The notes under the pieces: model-generated
The model's input: the letters and a program-made list of their open reading frames with translations, nothing else
Databases searched by the model: none
Told to the model about the DNA's origin: nothing
In this document: in pieces, positions 45,191 to 54,178 of the stretch
Layout of the letters: each line of letters starts with the position of its first letter
How positions within the stretch are numbered: position 1 is the first letter of the stretch
Position numbers and translations under genes: made by a program
Source of the DNA: Lentisphaera marina
GTDB taxonomy: Bacteria > Verrucomicrobiota > Lentisphaeria > Lentisphaerales > Lentisphaeraceae
Reading direction: 5' to 3'
NCBI RefSeq assembly: GCF_028745505.1
Contig: NZ_JAQZZL010000001.1
Location: forward strand, 1,357,818 to 1,421,817
Length of the DNA: 64,000 nt

Positions 45191-46066
45191 TTAAAATTGA
45201 AGGCCAGCACTTTTAGCAGATGCATATAAGGTGGTACGTGCGTCATCACTAATAGGACAGAGTGGGAGGCGGAATGTTTCGGTGCCATAGCCAAGTTGTA
45301 CCATCATGGTTTTTACTGGGATGGGATTGGACTCGACAAACATATCATTCATGAGTTGATAGTATTTACGATGCAATTTGAGCGCCTCCGAGAAATTACC
45401 ATCATTAGCTAATTTACATAGCTCAGTCATTTCTGCGGGTAAAACATTAGAGAGAACACTAATAACGCCAGTAGCCCCAACCGAAATCATCGGTAGAGTA
45501 AGTGAGTCATCTCCAGAAACAATTTGAATGTCACAGGCTTGTTGTATTTGACTAATGCGATCTACGCAACCACCAGCTTCTTTAACGGCAACAACTTGTG
45601 GAATTGTGTTCATGCGAGCAATTGTGTCAATATCAAGAGAGATAGAAGAGCGTCCAGGCACGTTATACAGAATAATTGGCATGTCTGCGCTGTCTGCAAT
45701 TGCCTTCATGTGTTGGTAGAGGCCTTCTTGAGTGGGCTTGTTGTAGTATGGTGTTACTTGCAAGCTGGCATCTGCACCATCTTTATGTGCCTGTTTTGTA
45801 AGCTCAATAGCTTCTTTTGTACAGTTGGCGCCTGTTCCGGCAATAACTTTACAGCGACCAGCTGCCGTTTTGACAGCAAAACGAATGACTTCGCTGTGGT
45901 CTTTCATTCCTAAAGTGGGAGATTCCCCTGTCGTACCAACGGCAACAATACCATCGATACCCGCTGAAATTTGATCATTAATAATGCGTTCAAAAGCTTC
46001 GTAATCAACATTACCATCTGAATCAAAGGGGGTTATGAGTGCTGTGTAGCAACCTTTGATAATCAT
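45191..46066 (-). CDS. dapA: 4-hydroxy-tetrahydrodipicolinate synthase
   Basis: Condenses pyruvate with aspartate semialdehyde, the first committed step of lysine and meso-diaminopimelate synthesis. At 291 residues it has the TIM-barrel motifs ALITPFDSDGNVD, VGTTGESPTL (Thr44-Thr45 relay), ILYNVPGRS with the catalytic Tyr near 133, and the Schiff-base Lys in VVAVKEAGG near 161. CGGAG lies before the ATG. It is followed upstream on the same strand by the polyprenyl synthase gene with a 36-bp gap. Identity is secure. Confidence 0.96.
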   Translation of the reverse strand: MIIKGCYTALITPFDSDGNVDYEAFERIINDQISAGIDGIVAVGTTGESPTLGMKDHSEVIRFAVKTAAGRCKVIAGTGANCTKEAIELTKQAHKDGADASLQVTPYYNKPTQEGLYQHMKAIADSADMPIILYNVPGRSSISLDIDTIARMNTIPQVVAVKEAGGCVDRISQIQQACDIQIVSGDDSLTLPMISVGATGVISVLSNVLPAEMTELCKLANDGNFSEALKLHRKYYQLMNDMFVESNPIPVKTMMVQLGYGTETFRLPLCPISDDARTTLYASAKSAGLQF

Positions 46067-46102
46067 ATTTGGACTCCGTAGTGGATTTATTAAATTTAAT
46101 GC

Positions 46103-47185
46103 CTAAAAGTTTCTCTTAATCATGAAATGTGCAAGCTCTTTTAGGCGTTCTTTTGCAGGAGAATTGGGTAGTTCTGCTAAATGTATCTCCGCTTGTTGAA
46201 CGTAATGGGCCATCATGTTCTGAATTTTTTCTAGTGCACCGCTCGATTTAATGATTTCTGCGGCCTGAGAAAGTTGCTCTATCGAGATGCTATTACTTCC
46301 CAATAAATCCAAGATAAAAGACTTGTCGTCTTGTGATGCCATTTTTAAAGTTTCGACAATAAGTAATGTTACTTTTCGAGCGGCGATGTCACTTCCAACT
46401 GGTTTGCCGAGCTCTTTTTCATCGGCAAAGACACCTAAAATATCATCCTGTAGTTGGAAGGCTAAACCTGCATTGTAAGCGAATTGACCTGCATGATGAA
46501 CGAGCTCGTGATCAAAATTATCGAGTTTTAAGCCAACCACAACTCCTGCTTGAGCTGAAAACTCTAAGAGACAAGCTGTCTTCATTTCTAGCATTTTAAG
46601 AATTTCTTCGGGGCTGATGGAGTCTATCTCGCGATGCTCAAATTCAACATCTATGGCCTCTCCACCAAGTAGGATAGGGTAGACATGAGATAAGAGACGG
46701 TCCATCACTGCAAGTGCCGTAGTGCTAGTGAGGTCCTTGTTAGCTTGTTCGCTAATGAGACGAAGTGCCCAAGCTTGTTGGAGGTCGCCAGTTAGGATGG
46801 CCATAGAGAGACCAAAATGATCAGCTTCATTTCCTTTTGTACCATGTTCTTCTCTTGCGAAGTTCGCAAGAGCCGTATGGCTAGTTGGCAAACCTCTACG
46901 AGTGGCATCACGATCAATTATATCGTCATGGACTAGGGTCCAGGTGTGAAAGATTTCAGCAGCAGAGGCAACAGATTGTGCGAGTTCAGGTTGATCTGAT
47001 ACGAGCGCTGCTGACCAAAGACAGAGGGCGGGGCGTAAACGCTTGCCGCCACTTTTAGTATAAGAAGACATTTCATTGCCAAGCCAAGAAGGGTTGACAG
47101 TGCTTGGGAATGGGTGATCTAATAAATAAGAATCAATCTGACTTGCTATTTCAGACAAGTCAGACTTAAAATCTTTGTATTGCAT
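46103..47185 (-). CDS. polyprenyl diphosphate synthase (all-trans type)
   Basis: Chain-elongating prenyltransferase that makes geranylgeranyl, octaprenyl or similar diphosphates for quinones or other isoprenoids. Both Asp-rich motifs are present: DDIIDRD near 92 in VHDDIIDRDATRRGLPT, and QLQDDILGVFAD near 245. The segment GKRLRPALCLWSA is the usual substrate-binding start. At 360 residues it is slightly longer than most. Chain length cannot be read securely. An AGGTC stretch precedes the ATG. It sits 10 bp downstream of glgC on the same strand. Confidence 0.9.
   Translation of the reverse strand: MQYKDFKSDLSEIASQIDSYLLDHPFPSTVNPSWLGNEMSSYTKSGGKRLRPALCLWSAALVSDQPELAQSVASAAEIFHTWTLVHDDIIDRDATRRGLPTSHTALANFAREEHGTKGNEADHFGLSMAILTGDLQQAWALRLISEQANKDLTSTTALAVMDRLLSHVYPILLGGEAIDVEFEHREIDSISPEEILKMLEMKTACLLEFSAQAGVVVGLKLDNFDHELVHHAGQFAYNAGLAFQLQDDILGVFADEKELGKPVGSDIAARKVTLLIVETLKMASQDDKSFILDLLGSNSISIEQLSQAAEIIKSSGALEKIQNMMAHYVQQAEIHLAELPNSPAKERLKELAHFMIKRNF
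46854..46870. repeat. dispersed dyad, full palindrome with altered outer base
   Basis: CTTGCGAAGTTCGCAAG: 8-bp arms around central G; the outermost T-A pair is replaced by a compensating C-G pair. Inside the polyprenyl synthase gene, encoding LANFAR on the minus strand. Confidence 0.7.
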
Positions 47186-47194
47186 TAATTTGAC

Positions 47195-48493
47195 CTAGAT
47201 TGTTAGTACGGTAGTTTTCGTATCCTTACTAACACGGGAGTGATTTTTTTCAATTACAGTTAACCAAGTTCCTTCTTCTTCGCATAGGTCGACAACATGG
47301 AAACGACTTTCATCAGCTTGGCGGTCATAGCCAATAACAGTTCCAGGAGGAAGGATTACGTGCTTATCAATAATCGCATTTTTGATTTTGCAGTTTTCGA
47401 AAATTTCTACCGAGTTCAAAATGATGGAGCTCTCAACACTGGAGAATGAATGAACATGTACTTCTGATGAGAGGATTGATTCTTTAACCGAGCTACCAGA
47501 GACAATACATCCATCACAAACAATGGAATTAGTGGCGTGACCAACGCGCGTTCTTCCGTCTGGGTGATGCTCATCATGAACAAATTTAGCTGGAGGTAGT
47601 GGTGAGTTGTAGGTATGAATTGGCCAACCTGCGCCGTATAGGTCGAGTTGTGGATCGGCTTCTTTAAGATCCATGTTAGAGTCGTAGTAGGATTTGAGCG
47701 TACCCACATCTCTCCAATAGTTGTCTTTGCTTACATCAGAACCTGGGATTTTGTTCTCAAAGAAATTATATGCATAGAGGCGACCACTATCTACAGCTGG
47801 AGGCAAAATATCGTGACCAAAGTCATGATGAGAATCTGGGTTCTGTGAATCAGCTTTTAAGGTTTTGTAAAGCCATTTTGAATCAAATACATAGTTGCCC
47901 ATGGAGGCTAAGCAGTAGCCGGGCATGCCGGGGATTTCGCTAGGGTGTTCAGGCTTTTCTTGGAAGCCGGTGATTCGCCAGTCTTCATCAATCTGTATGA
48001 TACCAAAACGAGAGCCTTCTTCTAATGGAATCGGTAGAGCGGCAATTGTAGCTAGGGCTTCGCGCTTCGCGTGGAATTTAGCCATTTGAGAGATGTCCAT
48101 CTTATAGATGTGATCTCCACCAAAAACGGCGACTAAATCAGGGGTGAAATCTTGTAGTAAATGAATATTCTGCCAAATCGCATCGGCTGTCCCTTCGTAC
48201 CAACGTTTGTCGCCACCTTGCATTTGTGCAGGAACAGGAACAACAAACTGTCCTTTCATTAAGGATGACATATTCCAACCATTAATAATATGTTCACTCA
48301 TACTCTGAGAACGAAATTGTGTGAGTACAAATAGTGAGTGAATGCCACTATTCACAAAGTTAGATAAAACAAAGTCGATGATGCGATATTTGCCACCAAA
48401 TGGTACGGCTGGTTTAGCTCGCTTGGTTGTTAAAGGTGAGAGGCGAGACCCTTCACCGCCGGCTAAAATCATTCCTAAAATTGACTTACGCAT
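47195..48493 (-). CDS. glgC: glucose-1-phosphate adenylyltransferase
   Basis: Makes ADP-glucose from glucose 1-phosphate and ATP, the key step of glycogen synthesis. About 432 residues: nucleotide-binding LAGGEGSRLSPLTTKRAKPAV, GKYRIIDFVLSN, GTADAIWQN, GDHIYKMD and ITGFQEKP, then a left-handed beta-helix at the C-terminus. I chose the ATG at 48493 because GGGAG lies 6 nt upstream and the family starts MRKSILGMILAGG-like; the longer reading from 48505 adds four residues. No other glycogen gene is adjacent. Identity is secure. Confidence 0.94.
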   Translation of the reverse strand: MRKSILGMILAGGEGSRLSPLTTKRAKPAVPFGGKYRIIDFVLSNFVNSGIHSLFVLTQFRSQSMSEHIINGWNMSSLMKGQFVVPVPAQMQGGDKRWYEGTADAIWQNIHLLQDFTPDLVAVFGGDHIYKMDISQMAKFHAKREALATIAALPIPLEEGSRFGIIQIDEDWRITGFQEKPEHPSEIPGMPGYCLASMGNYVFDSKWLYKTLKADSQNPDSHHDFGHDILPPAVDSGRLYAYNFFENKIPGSDVSKDNYWRDVGTLKSYYDSNMDLKEADPQLDLYGAGWPIHTYNSPLPPAKFVHDEHHPDGRTRVGHATNSIVCDGCIVSGSSVKESILSSEVHVHSFSSVESSIILNSVEIFENCKIKNAIIDKHVILPPGTVIGYDRQADESRFHVVDLCEEEGTWLTVIEKNHSRVSKDTKTTVLTI

Positions 48494-48646
48494 TATGACT
48501 CCCATTATTTCTTATAAAATTGTTTATGTAAATATACTATCGTCGCAATAAAATTATAAAATCTTAATTGTGGGTCTAAATACCCACAAACAGGTCATAA
48601 AACCTAGTATTAAAAAGAATTTAACAGGGAATTGAAGTCCTTTAAT

Positions 48647-49096
48647 TTAGTTAATCAAAACTTTGATGACTAACTTTGTTAATTCTTCGTCTGCAATTAA
48701 GGGGGCGTGAGCGTCTTCTGGAAAGAAAATGGCCGCTTTGTCGCCGTAAACCTGTATATATTGTACAGAATCGTCCATAAAAAACATTATGTCCTGCTCT
48801 TCCTTATAATCCTGTAGAATAGTCTGGCATTCATTTTGAGCTTTCCATTTTATGTTGTCGGTACCTTTGAGACTGATTTGTATGTCAATATATTTCTTGT
48901 GGGCTTCTAGATTGGCCTTGTCAGCTTTTCGCCCCGGAAGTGTTTCTTTAATAGCAAATATTTCCTCTCCATCAATAATAGTTTTACCATGGGGAAGTTT
49001 CTGGAGGTCATTGCTCAATAGCCATTTGGCGGCTGTCGCAAAACGAGGGTTTAGGCAACTGTAGTTTTTGATTTGATTAAAGGTGCAAAGAATCAT
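48647..49096 (-). CDS. YhcH/YjgK/YiaL family protein
   Basis: A 149-residue cupin-like protein of the YhcH/EbgC family (DUF386). Characteristic text is LEAHKKYIDIQISLKGTDNIKW with the metal-ligand His/Glu and later FFPEDAHAPLI. Some members are sugar anomerases or epimerases acting on sialic acid or beta-galactosides; the substrate here is not shown by context. It lies upstream of glgC on the same strand with a 140-bp gap, and is likely its own unit. Confidence 0.88.
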   Translation of the reverse strand: MILCTFNQIKNYSCLNPRFATAAKWLLSNDLQKLPHGKTIIDGEEIFAIKETLPGRKADKANLEAHKKYIDIQISLKGTDNIKWKAQNECQTILQDYKEEQDIMFFMDDSVQYIQVYGDKAAIFFPEDAHAPLIADEELTKLVIKVLIN

Positions 49097-49379
49097 AAAA
49101 TTTATCCATTTAGTTTTTAAGAATTTAGAGAGTCTTTGGACATAATCAATCGAGACTCGTTTTATAGTGTATCTATGAATGGTTTTTACTGTAAATTTAT
49201 CTTAGTTCTCAACTTAGAAAAAAATATGGAAATCCTTGGCACTGATAAAATTATATTTCTAGAACTTTCCTTTGCTGCACACTTGGTTTTTTTATGTTTA
49301 GGCTTTGTTTGTAAAAAGTAAAAATTCTTTTACTTTCCACCGGTTAAATTTTTAACAGCTAGAGTTTTTTGACAAAATC

Positions 49380-50408
49380 ATGCGCCAGTTTGAAATCATT
49401 CTTTTTACAATTTTTATCGCCCTTCTATTTGCGGCGAATGCTTTTCTTAAATCAAGAAGTGACGAGAGTAAAGCAAAAATTTTCAAAACCTTATTGTGGA
49501 CCTTTTTAGTCTCTACAGTTGGGCTTATTTATATGGGGGCAATGACTGTCTCGACTCGTTCAGGGATGGCTTTTCCGGATTGGCCTACTTCTGACGGGGT
49601 TTTATGGCCATCATGGAATTACTTCACGGCTCAACAAGATCGTTTTTATGAACATGGTCATAGATTGATGGGGCAGTTTGTGGGCTATCTAGCAATCTTA
49701 GTCTTGATTTTTTCACGCTACTTCCATCGTGAAAGGAATTTTCGCTTGGCTTTAATCATATTTAGCATGGTAGTTATCCAGGGTTGTTTGGGTGGTTTGA
49801 CGGTTGCCAAGAATACGCTCTGGTTGACCACTGTATTACATGGTGTATTTGCGCAGTTATGTTTGGCAGCCATGTGTTTCCTATTGCTAAAGAATACTAA
49901 GCTCTATAATGAAAAAATTCCTGAGGAAGGTTTCGCGCCAAAATTAAAAGGTTTGGCTAAGTTTACTTTAATAGCAGTTGTTATTCAGCTCTTATTGGGG
50001 GCCATTTTTAGAAATAAGGCCAAAGTATTTGAGTATAGCGAAACAGGCAAAGTCATATATAAAGAAATTGTCGAGGGTAATGCTGGTTGGCTTTTTTCTC
50101 ACATGACCTTTGCTTTGCCAGTGGCCATATTGCTGTTTACCTTGGGGGTAGTGATAATGAAATTTAAAAAACTCAGTAAAGCTTATAAGTTTTTTGGCAT
50201 GTCATTTCACTTGATGGTGACGATGCAGATTCTCTTGGGGGTAGTAGCATTTCTTACAGTATACAATAGAGAACAAGGTAAGTTTGGTTTTGCTGAAACA
50301 GTACTAACATCGGCGCATGTAGTTAATGGAGCTTTGATTTTAGCCTTAACGTTCACGGCGTTTAAACTCTTGTCAGTTAAATTGAAAAAGGATGAAAATC
50401 ATGGGTAG
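49380..50408 (+). CDS. ctaA: heme A synthase (COX15/CtaA)
   Basis: Oxidises the C8 methyl of heme O to give heme A for cytochrome c oxidase; inner membrane. A 342-residue protein with about eight hydrophobic segments. Family features are the N-terminal helix followed by GAMTVSTRSGMAFPDWPTSDG, the heme-ligand region FYEHGHRLMGQ near 95, VVIQGCLGGLTVAKN, and a second His pair (HMTFALPVAI; SAHVVNGALIL). It leads a unit with ctaB and a DUF420 gene. I see no close Shine-Dalgarno before the ATG. The preceding 283 bp (49097-49379) hold only a doubtful 61-codon ORF and an AT-rich inverted repeat near 49315-49337. Confidence 0.92.
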   Translation: MRQFEIILFTIFIALLFAANAFLKSRSDESKAKIFKTLLWTFLVSTVGLIYMGAMTVSTRSGMAFPDWPTSDGVLWPSWNYFTAQQDRFYEHGHRLMGQFVGYLAILVLIFSRYFHRERNFRLALIIFSMVVIQGCLGGLTVAKNTLWLTTVLHGVFAQLCLAAMCFLLLKNTKLYNEKIPEEGFAPKLKGLAKFTLIAVVIQLLLGAIFRNKAKVFEYSETGKVIYKEIVEGNAGWLFSHMTFALPVAILLFTLGVVIMKFKKLSKAYKFFGMSFHLMVTMQILLGVVAFLTVYNREQGKFGFAETVLTSAHVVNGALILALTFTAFKLLSVKLKKDENHG

Positions 50409-51300
50409 AGTAAAATCCTTTATTGAGTTGACCAAGCCACGCTTGAGCGCAATGGCAGTGTTTTCAGGTAGCGCGGGTTATGTGATGGCACGTGACCCAA
50501 ACCTTAGTTTTACAATGAAAAATTACTTGGAGTTGTTTTGGTTGACTCTGGGTTTGAGTTTTGTGGGAGCCGCTTCAAATATTGTGAATCAAGCTGTTGA
50601 GCATAAGCTCGATAAAATGATGGATAGGACTGCTGATCGTCCCATTCCTTCAGGAAGAGTCAAAATGGGTGAGGCACTTGTGTTTGGTCACATTTGTCTA
50701 GCCATAGGTTTGGCGGTACTGTTTTACTTTTTTAGGCAGGAGGTAGCTTATCTCGCCTTGTTTACTTACATAACATACGTGTTCATATATACCCCGATGA
50801 AAACGAGGACTGCACTTAATACTATTGCAGGTGCTTTTCCGGGAGCCTTCCCCATTTTAACTGGTTGGGTGGCGCATAGTAACAATGATTTTCATGTGTT
50901 GCCACAGACTGAGTGGTGGGGTTTCTTCCCGTTTGCGATTGTTTTTATTTGGCAATTACCGCACTTCTTTTCTATAGCCTGGATCTACAAAGAAGATTAT
51001 CAGAGAGCTGGTTACAAAATGATGTCTCTTTATGATAAAACAGGTAAGCAGGCAGTTGTGTTGATTTTTGTTGGGACGCTGGGTTTGATGGCAGTGTCTT
51101 TAATGCCATATATGTATAAAATGAGTAATGGCTGGTACTTTATTTCTGTATGCATTTTAAACGCCGGCTTATTATGTTCGTCAGTTTTGTTACTGATCAA
51201 TCGTAATCGCTTTATGAAGCAGTATTTTTATGCCTCAATCATTTATTTGCCATTAATTGTTTTGGCACTTATCTTTTTTCCTCAAACTACGGCCCCTTGA
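50401..51300 (+). CDS. ctaB: protoheme IX farnesyltransferase (heme O synthase)
   Basis: Transfers a farnesyl group to protoheme IX to form heme O, the substrate of CtaA. UbiA-family membrane protein with about eight hydrophobic segments. Diagnostic text is ELTKPRLSAMAVFSGSAGY at the start, NIVNQAVEHKLDKMMDRTADRPIPSGRV with the Asp-rich motif, and YTPMKTRTALNTIAGAFPGAFP. I chose ATG 50401 because AAGGA lies 8 nt upstream; the ORF also has an ATG at 50392 with no room for a site. It overlaps ctaA by 8 bp. Confidence 0.93.
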   Translation: MGRVKSFIELTKPRLSAMAVFSGSAGYVMARDPNLSFTMKNYLELFWLTLGLSFVGAASNIVNQAVEHKLDKMMDRTADRPIPSGRVKMGEALVFGHICLAIGLAVLFYFFRQEVAYLALFTYITYVFIYTPMKTRTALNTIAGAFPGAFPILTGWVAHSNNDFHVLPQTEWWGFFPFAIVFIWQLPHFFSIAWIYKEDYQRAGYKMMSLYDKTGKQAVVLIFVGTLGLMAVSLMPYMYKMSNGWYFISVCILNAGLLCSSVLLLINRNRFMKQYFYASIIYLPLIVLALIFFPQTTAP

Positions 51301-51313
51301 ACTGGAGATTATT

Positions 51314-51781
51314 TTGGAATTACCTTTAATTAACGCGTGTTTAAATTTTCTAAGTGCAACCTTGTTGGTCTGCGGTTATGTAGCGATTAAAAAGAAAAAC
51401 AAAGAAGTCCACAAAAACTTTATGATTGCTGCTTTTTGTACCTCGGCACTTTTTTTGACTTCTTATCTTTATTATCACTTTACCGCTGGGCACCTCTTGT
51501 TTCAGGGGCAGGGCTCAATTAAAATAATTTATTTCATTATTTTGATCCCTCATATTTTGTTGGCAATGGTGATGTTGCCGATGATTTTAATGACTTTCTT
51601 TTTCATTTTTCGTGGTCAAGTGGTGGCACACCGTAAAATCGCAAGATGGACTTTCCCCATATGGTTATATGTCTCAATTACTGGGGTTATTCTCTATGTT
51701 TATATGTATCAACTCTACCCACAGCACTTGAAGAAGTCGGATAAAAAAGCAGTGGCAGTAGTGGAGTCCGTAAGCCAGTGA
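51314..51781 (+). CDS. DUF420 membrane protein
   Basis: A protein of about 155 residues with four hydrophobic segments. DUF420 proteins (YozB-like) accompany cytochrome oxidase and heme A genes, and a role in oxidase assembly is assumed. Family-like text is PLINACLNFLSATLLVCGYVAIKK at the start, then HKNFMIAAFCTSALFLTSYL and HRKIARWTFPIWLYVSITGV. The TTG at 51314, with GGAG 6 nt ahead, places the conserved start correctly; an ATG reading from 51257 would overlap ctaB by 44 bp. It ends overlapping the next GTG by 4 bp. Confidence 0.82.
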   Translation: MELPLINACLNFLSATLLVCGYVAIKKKNKEVHKNFMIAAFCTSALFLTSYLYYHFTAGHLLFQGQGSIKIIYFIILIPHILLAMVMLPMILMTFFFIFRGQVVAHRKIARWTFPIWLYVSITGVILYVYMYQLYPQHLKKSDKKAVAVVESVSQ

Positions 51782-52914
51782 GTGAAATTACTTTATTAGG
51801 GCGTGGCAGTAGTCATCAAGTTAAAGTCGGGCCAAAGCAAAAAGTAAAAGTTCATGCCTTGCGCTACGTGCGCCCAGGTGAACGCGATTTTTTGAAAATT
51901 TTGCCTTCTGAGCTTCCCAAGAAAACACTTTTTCTCTACGGAGCAGATTCCCCACTCATGCCTGCGGTTTTGCGTGCTTTGTCACCTGAGATGAAAATCG
52001 ATATTTTTACCAATGAATTACATGATAAGCGTATAGCCGAGAAGAAGTTCTCGTCGGAGCATCAGATCAATGTCTTTACAGGATCTGATCTTCAGCTTGA
52101 AGATGATCATGATATGCTCGTTTTTGCACCGACTAAGTACTTTGATCGCATGTTGTTTTTTGATACTTTGGAACGAGTGAATCTAATCTACCCTAAGGGT
52201 ACTGACTTCTACATTGTTGTGCCCCAAGAAAGGCTCAAGGATTTTCGTAAAAAGATAGATCAAGAGCTTCGCGGAGTGAAGATACTTTCAAGTACACGTT
52301 CAAATACTTTGTTTAAATGTATTACTCGTGGTGATGATGTAAAAAAGAAGTGGTCGGAGCGTGTTGCTGATGTGGCTGTTTCAACCATGAATGCTGAATT
52401 TACGATGCAGACTCGTCCGGGTGTTTTCAGCCATGGGCGTGCTGATGTCGGCGGTGTAGCTTTGTCTGAAGCTATTGAGGTGATTCCTGGAGAGAATATT
52501 TTAGATTTGGGTTGTGGTGCCGGCTTGATTGGTTTAGCGCTTGCAAGACGCCAGCTTAATGAATCGCCAGATCATGGCGGTTCGGTAGTTATGGTGGATT
52601 CTAATATCCGTTCGATTGAATGCTGTAAAAATAATATTGAGATTAACGGCTTTCAAAATTGTGAAGCCATAGCAAGTGATCTTTATGAAACTGAAAAAAC
52701 ATTTGATTTGATTGTTGGTAACCCTCCATATTTTGCGGGGCAAAGAATCGGCGAATACTTTATTGAAACGGCAATGAAATACCTAAACGCTACAGGTCGT
52801 TTAGCTATAGTCTCTAAACATGGCGAGCAGCTTGCGGAAGTCGCAAAAGACTTTGGCTTTAAGACGACGACTACCAAACGTAAAGGGTATGATATTAGTC
52901 TTTGTCGGCGCTAG
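51778..52914 (+). CDS. RsmC/RlmG-like class I SAM methyltransferase
   Basis: A 378-residue protein with the C-terminal methyltransferase domain LDLGCGAGLIGLALA (motif I), VDSNIRSIECCKNNIE, and VGNPPYF (NPPY, for exocyclic amino methylation). The N-terminal 190 residues look like the degenerate duplicate domain of RsmC/RlmG, which methylate guanine N2 in rRNA. The target is therefore probably a guanosine of 16S or 23S rRNA (inference). Its GTG start overlaps the DUF420 stop by 4 bp (GTGA), so it belongs to the heme A unit by position. One dyad near-match lies in the 3' region. Confidence 0.85.
   Translation: MSEITLLGRGSSHQVKVGPKQKVKVHALRYVRPGERDFLKILPSELPKKTLFLYGADSPLMPAVLRALSPEMKIDIFTNELHDKRIAEKKFSSEHQINVFTGSDLQLEDDHDMLVFAPTKYFDRMLFFDTLERVNLIYPKGTDFYIVVPQERLKDFRKKIDQELRGVKILSSTRSNTLFKCITRGDDVKKKWSERVADVAVSTMNAEFTMQTRPGVFSHGRADVGGVALSEAIEVIPGENILDLGCGAGLIGLALARRQLNESPDHGGSVVMVDSNIRSIECCKNNIEINGFQNCEAIASDLYETEKTFDLIVGNPPYFAGQRIGEYFIETAMKYLNATGRLAIVSKHGEQLAEVAKDFGFKTTTTKRKGYDISLCRR
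52831..52847. repeat. dispersed dyad, near-match
   Basis: CTTGCG-GAAGT-CGCAAA inside the methyltransferase gene, encoding LAEVAK (codon phase 1). Confidence 0.6.
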
Positions 52915-52924
52915 TTAATATGAT

Positions 52925-53539
52925 CTAGGTCTTTTTTAATGGGATTTCTAGGTCTAGTGTGGCTCCTAGTAAAAGTTCTATCTTTCCTTTTTCAGAGAAA
53001 TCCCGTGGGGTGAATTCATTTGAAAGTTTTCCGCCAGCTTCGTCGCCAAGTAATAAGCCCATTCTTTGGTAGGCTTCGGCAATGAGCTCGCTACAAAAGA
53101 GGCTCGATAAATCTTCTTCTTGATTTGAACCGAAGGGGCCGTCGTAAGCGGCGAGGATAATTTCCCATTTACTTTCTTCAAAAGGTCGGCCTTGGATCTC
53201 TTTGCGGAATGCGCTAAGGCCATCAAGGAATTCTTGAGTTCTTTCTACATTTAGCTTACGGAGTGATATGTCGCCAGGATACGTTTCAATCACATGGCTT
53301 AAAACATTGATTTGTACTCCGGGGTTTTCTTTTTTTAGAAAAAAATCTTTGACGGCAGTAGATGGAGTCGCTTGATAGATGAGTGCTATATCTGGGTTTT
53401 GTACGCGCACTACCATGCCAACGTGAGACCATTTACAGAGGCTGCCAAGTTTGATTCCCGCACTTAGGATCCCGGGGCCAGAAAATAGAATGATATCTCC
53501 AGTTTCTAGTGAATTTCGATGTTTATCGTATTCCGTCAT
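52925..53539 (-). CDS. YiiX-type permuted papain-fold amidase/hydrolase
   Basis: A 204-residue protein of the permuted NlpC/P60-like group (YiiX/YaeF, LRAT-like order). The His motif comes first (GDIILFSGPGILSAGIKLGS, then KWSHVGMVVRV) and the Cys motif later (LSSLFCSELIAEAYQRMGLL). No signal peptide is evident. Members cleave amide or acyl bonds in lipids or peptidoglycan-related compounds; the substrate is unknown. I see no Shine-Dalgarno at the ATG. It converges on the methyltransferase gene with a 10-bp gap. Confidence 0.82.
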   Translation of the reverse strand: MTEYDKHRNSLETGDIILFSGPGILSAGIKLGSLCKWSHVGMVVRVQNPDIALIYQATPSTAVKDFFLKKENPGVQINVLSHVIETYPGDISLRKLNVERTQEFLDGLSAFRKEIQGRPFEESKWEIILAAYDGPFGSNQEEDLSSLFCSELIAEAYQRMGLLLGDEAGGKLSNEFTPRDFSEKGKIELLLGATLDLEIPLKKT

Positions 53540-53777
53540 GAGTTATTTAAATCGAGTTTTTTATTTTTAACTTGGATTACTCTAAGATTTACTCCGATTA
53601 AGTTCAATTTAATTAATAAGGTTTTTTCGCATTAAAAGGTGAGGCTTAATGGGGCTTGTTGGTATAAGTTCAAGACTCCCAAAGAGATGTGTTGTTAGTT
53701 TTGAAGGCTTCGTTTTGACTTTAAAAAATGCTTTTTTAGGTAAAATAAAAAAAATCGTTTTTTATTTAAAAAACTAG

Positions 53778-53805
53778 TTGCAGAAGGTCGCTGGGGCTGT
53801 ATTAT
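53778..53805 (+). promoter_or_regulatory. promoter of tRNA-Phe
   Basis: -35 TTGCAG (53778-53783), a 16-nt spacer, and -10 TATTAT (53800-53805), placing transcription start about 10 nt before the tRNA. The rest of the 280-bp gap from 53540 is AT-rich, with no other feature I can support. Confidence 0.65.
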
Positions 53806-53821
53806 CAATGCCATACAAAAC

Positions 53822-53894
53822 GGCGAGATAGCTCAGTTGGTAGAGCAGGGGACTGAAAATCCCTGTGTCCCGGGTTCGACCCCCGGTCTTGCCA
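53822..53894 (+). tRNA. tRNA-Phe (GAA)
   Basis: 73 nt folding as a canonical cloverleaf: acceptor GGCGAGA/TCTTGCC with discriminator A, D-arm GCTCAGTTGGTAGAGC, anticodon loop CTGAAAA with GAA, and T-arm with GTTCGAC-type loop. CCA is not encoded (gene is followed by CTC). Confidence 0.97.
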
Positions 53895-53897
53895 CTC

Positions 53898-53932
53898 AAA
53901 AAGGATTCAGTGTAAACTGAATCCTTTTTTTT
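53898..53932 (+). terminator. intrinsic terminator after tRNA-Phe
   Basis: A stem of AAAAAGGATTCAGT with its complement around a GTAA loop, followed by T8, starting 4 nt after the tRNA 3' end. Confidence 0.92.
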
Positions 53933-54145
53933 GTGCCTAGTAATGCTTAGGTGCCCGTATAGTTGAAAACAGCTGTTCTCACTTTGCTCAAGAGGAGGAA
54001 AGTTCGTTAGTATACATGTATTGTTCGTTGTAGAGTTTCGAACTGCTCTGTAAAGGTTCTGAGGTTTAAGGCTCTTGTATGTGCTGTAAGCGAGTAGATC
54101 CTAGTCTTCTTAATCAAATTAGCTGAGTATGGGTATATTAGGCCA

Positions 54146-54174
54146 CAAAAAAGCCCTGTGATAAACAGGGCTTA
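54146..54174 (-). terminator. intrinsic terminator of pyrB
   Basis: A 9-bp stem AAGCCCTGT/ACAGGGCTT with a GATAA loop. On the minus strand a run of six T follows. It begins a few bases past the pyrB stop. Confidence 0.88.
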
Positions 54175-54178
54175 AGAT

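Noticed and set aside
49136..49321. 61-codon plus-strand ORF upstream of ctaA
   Set aside because: No Shine-Dalgarno, no family, AT-rich gap sequence. It may be a tiny membrane protein but I cannot support it.
53985..54010. A GAGGAAAG-like string similar to the RNase P RNA core
   Set aside because: The gap is under 250 bp and lacks the other conserved helices and the ACAGAA-type 3' segment, so an rnpB gene does not fit.
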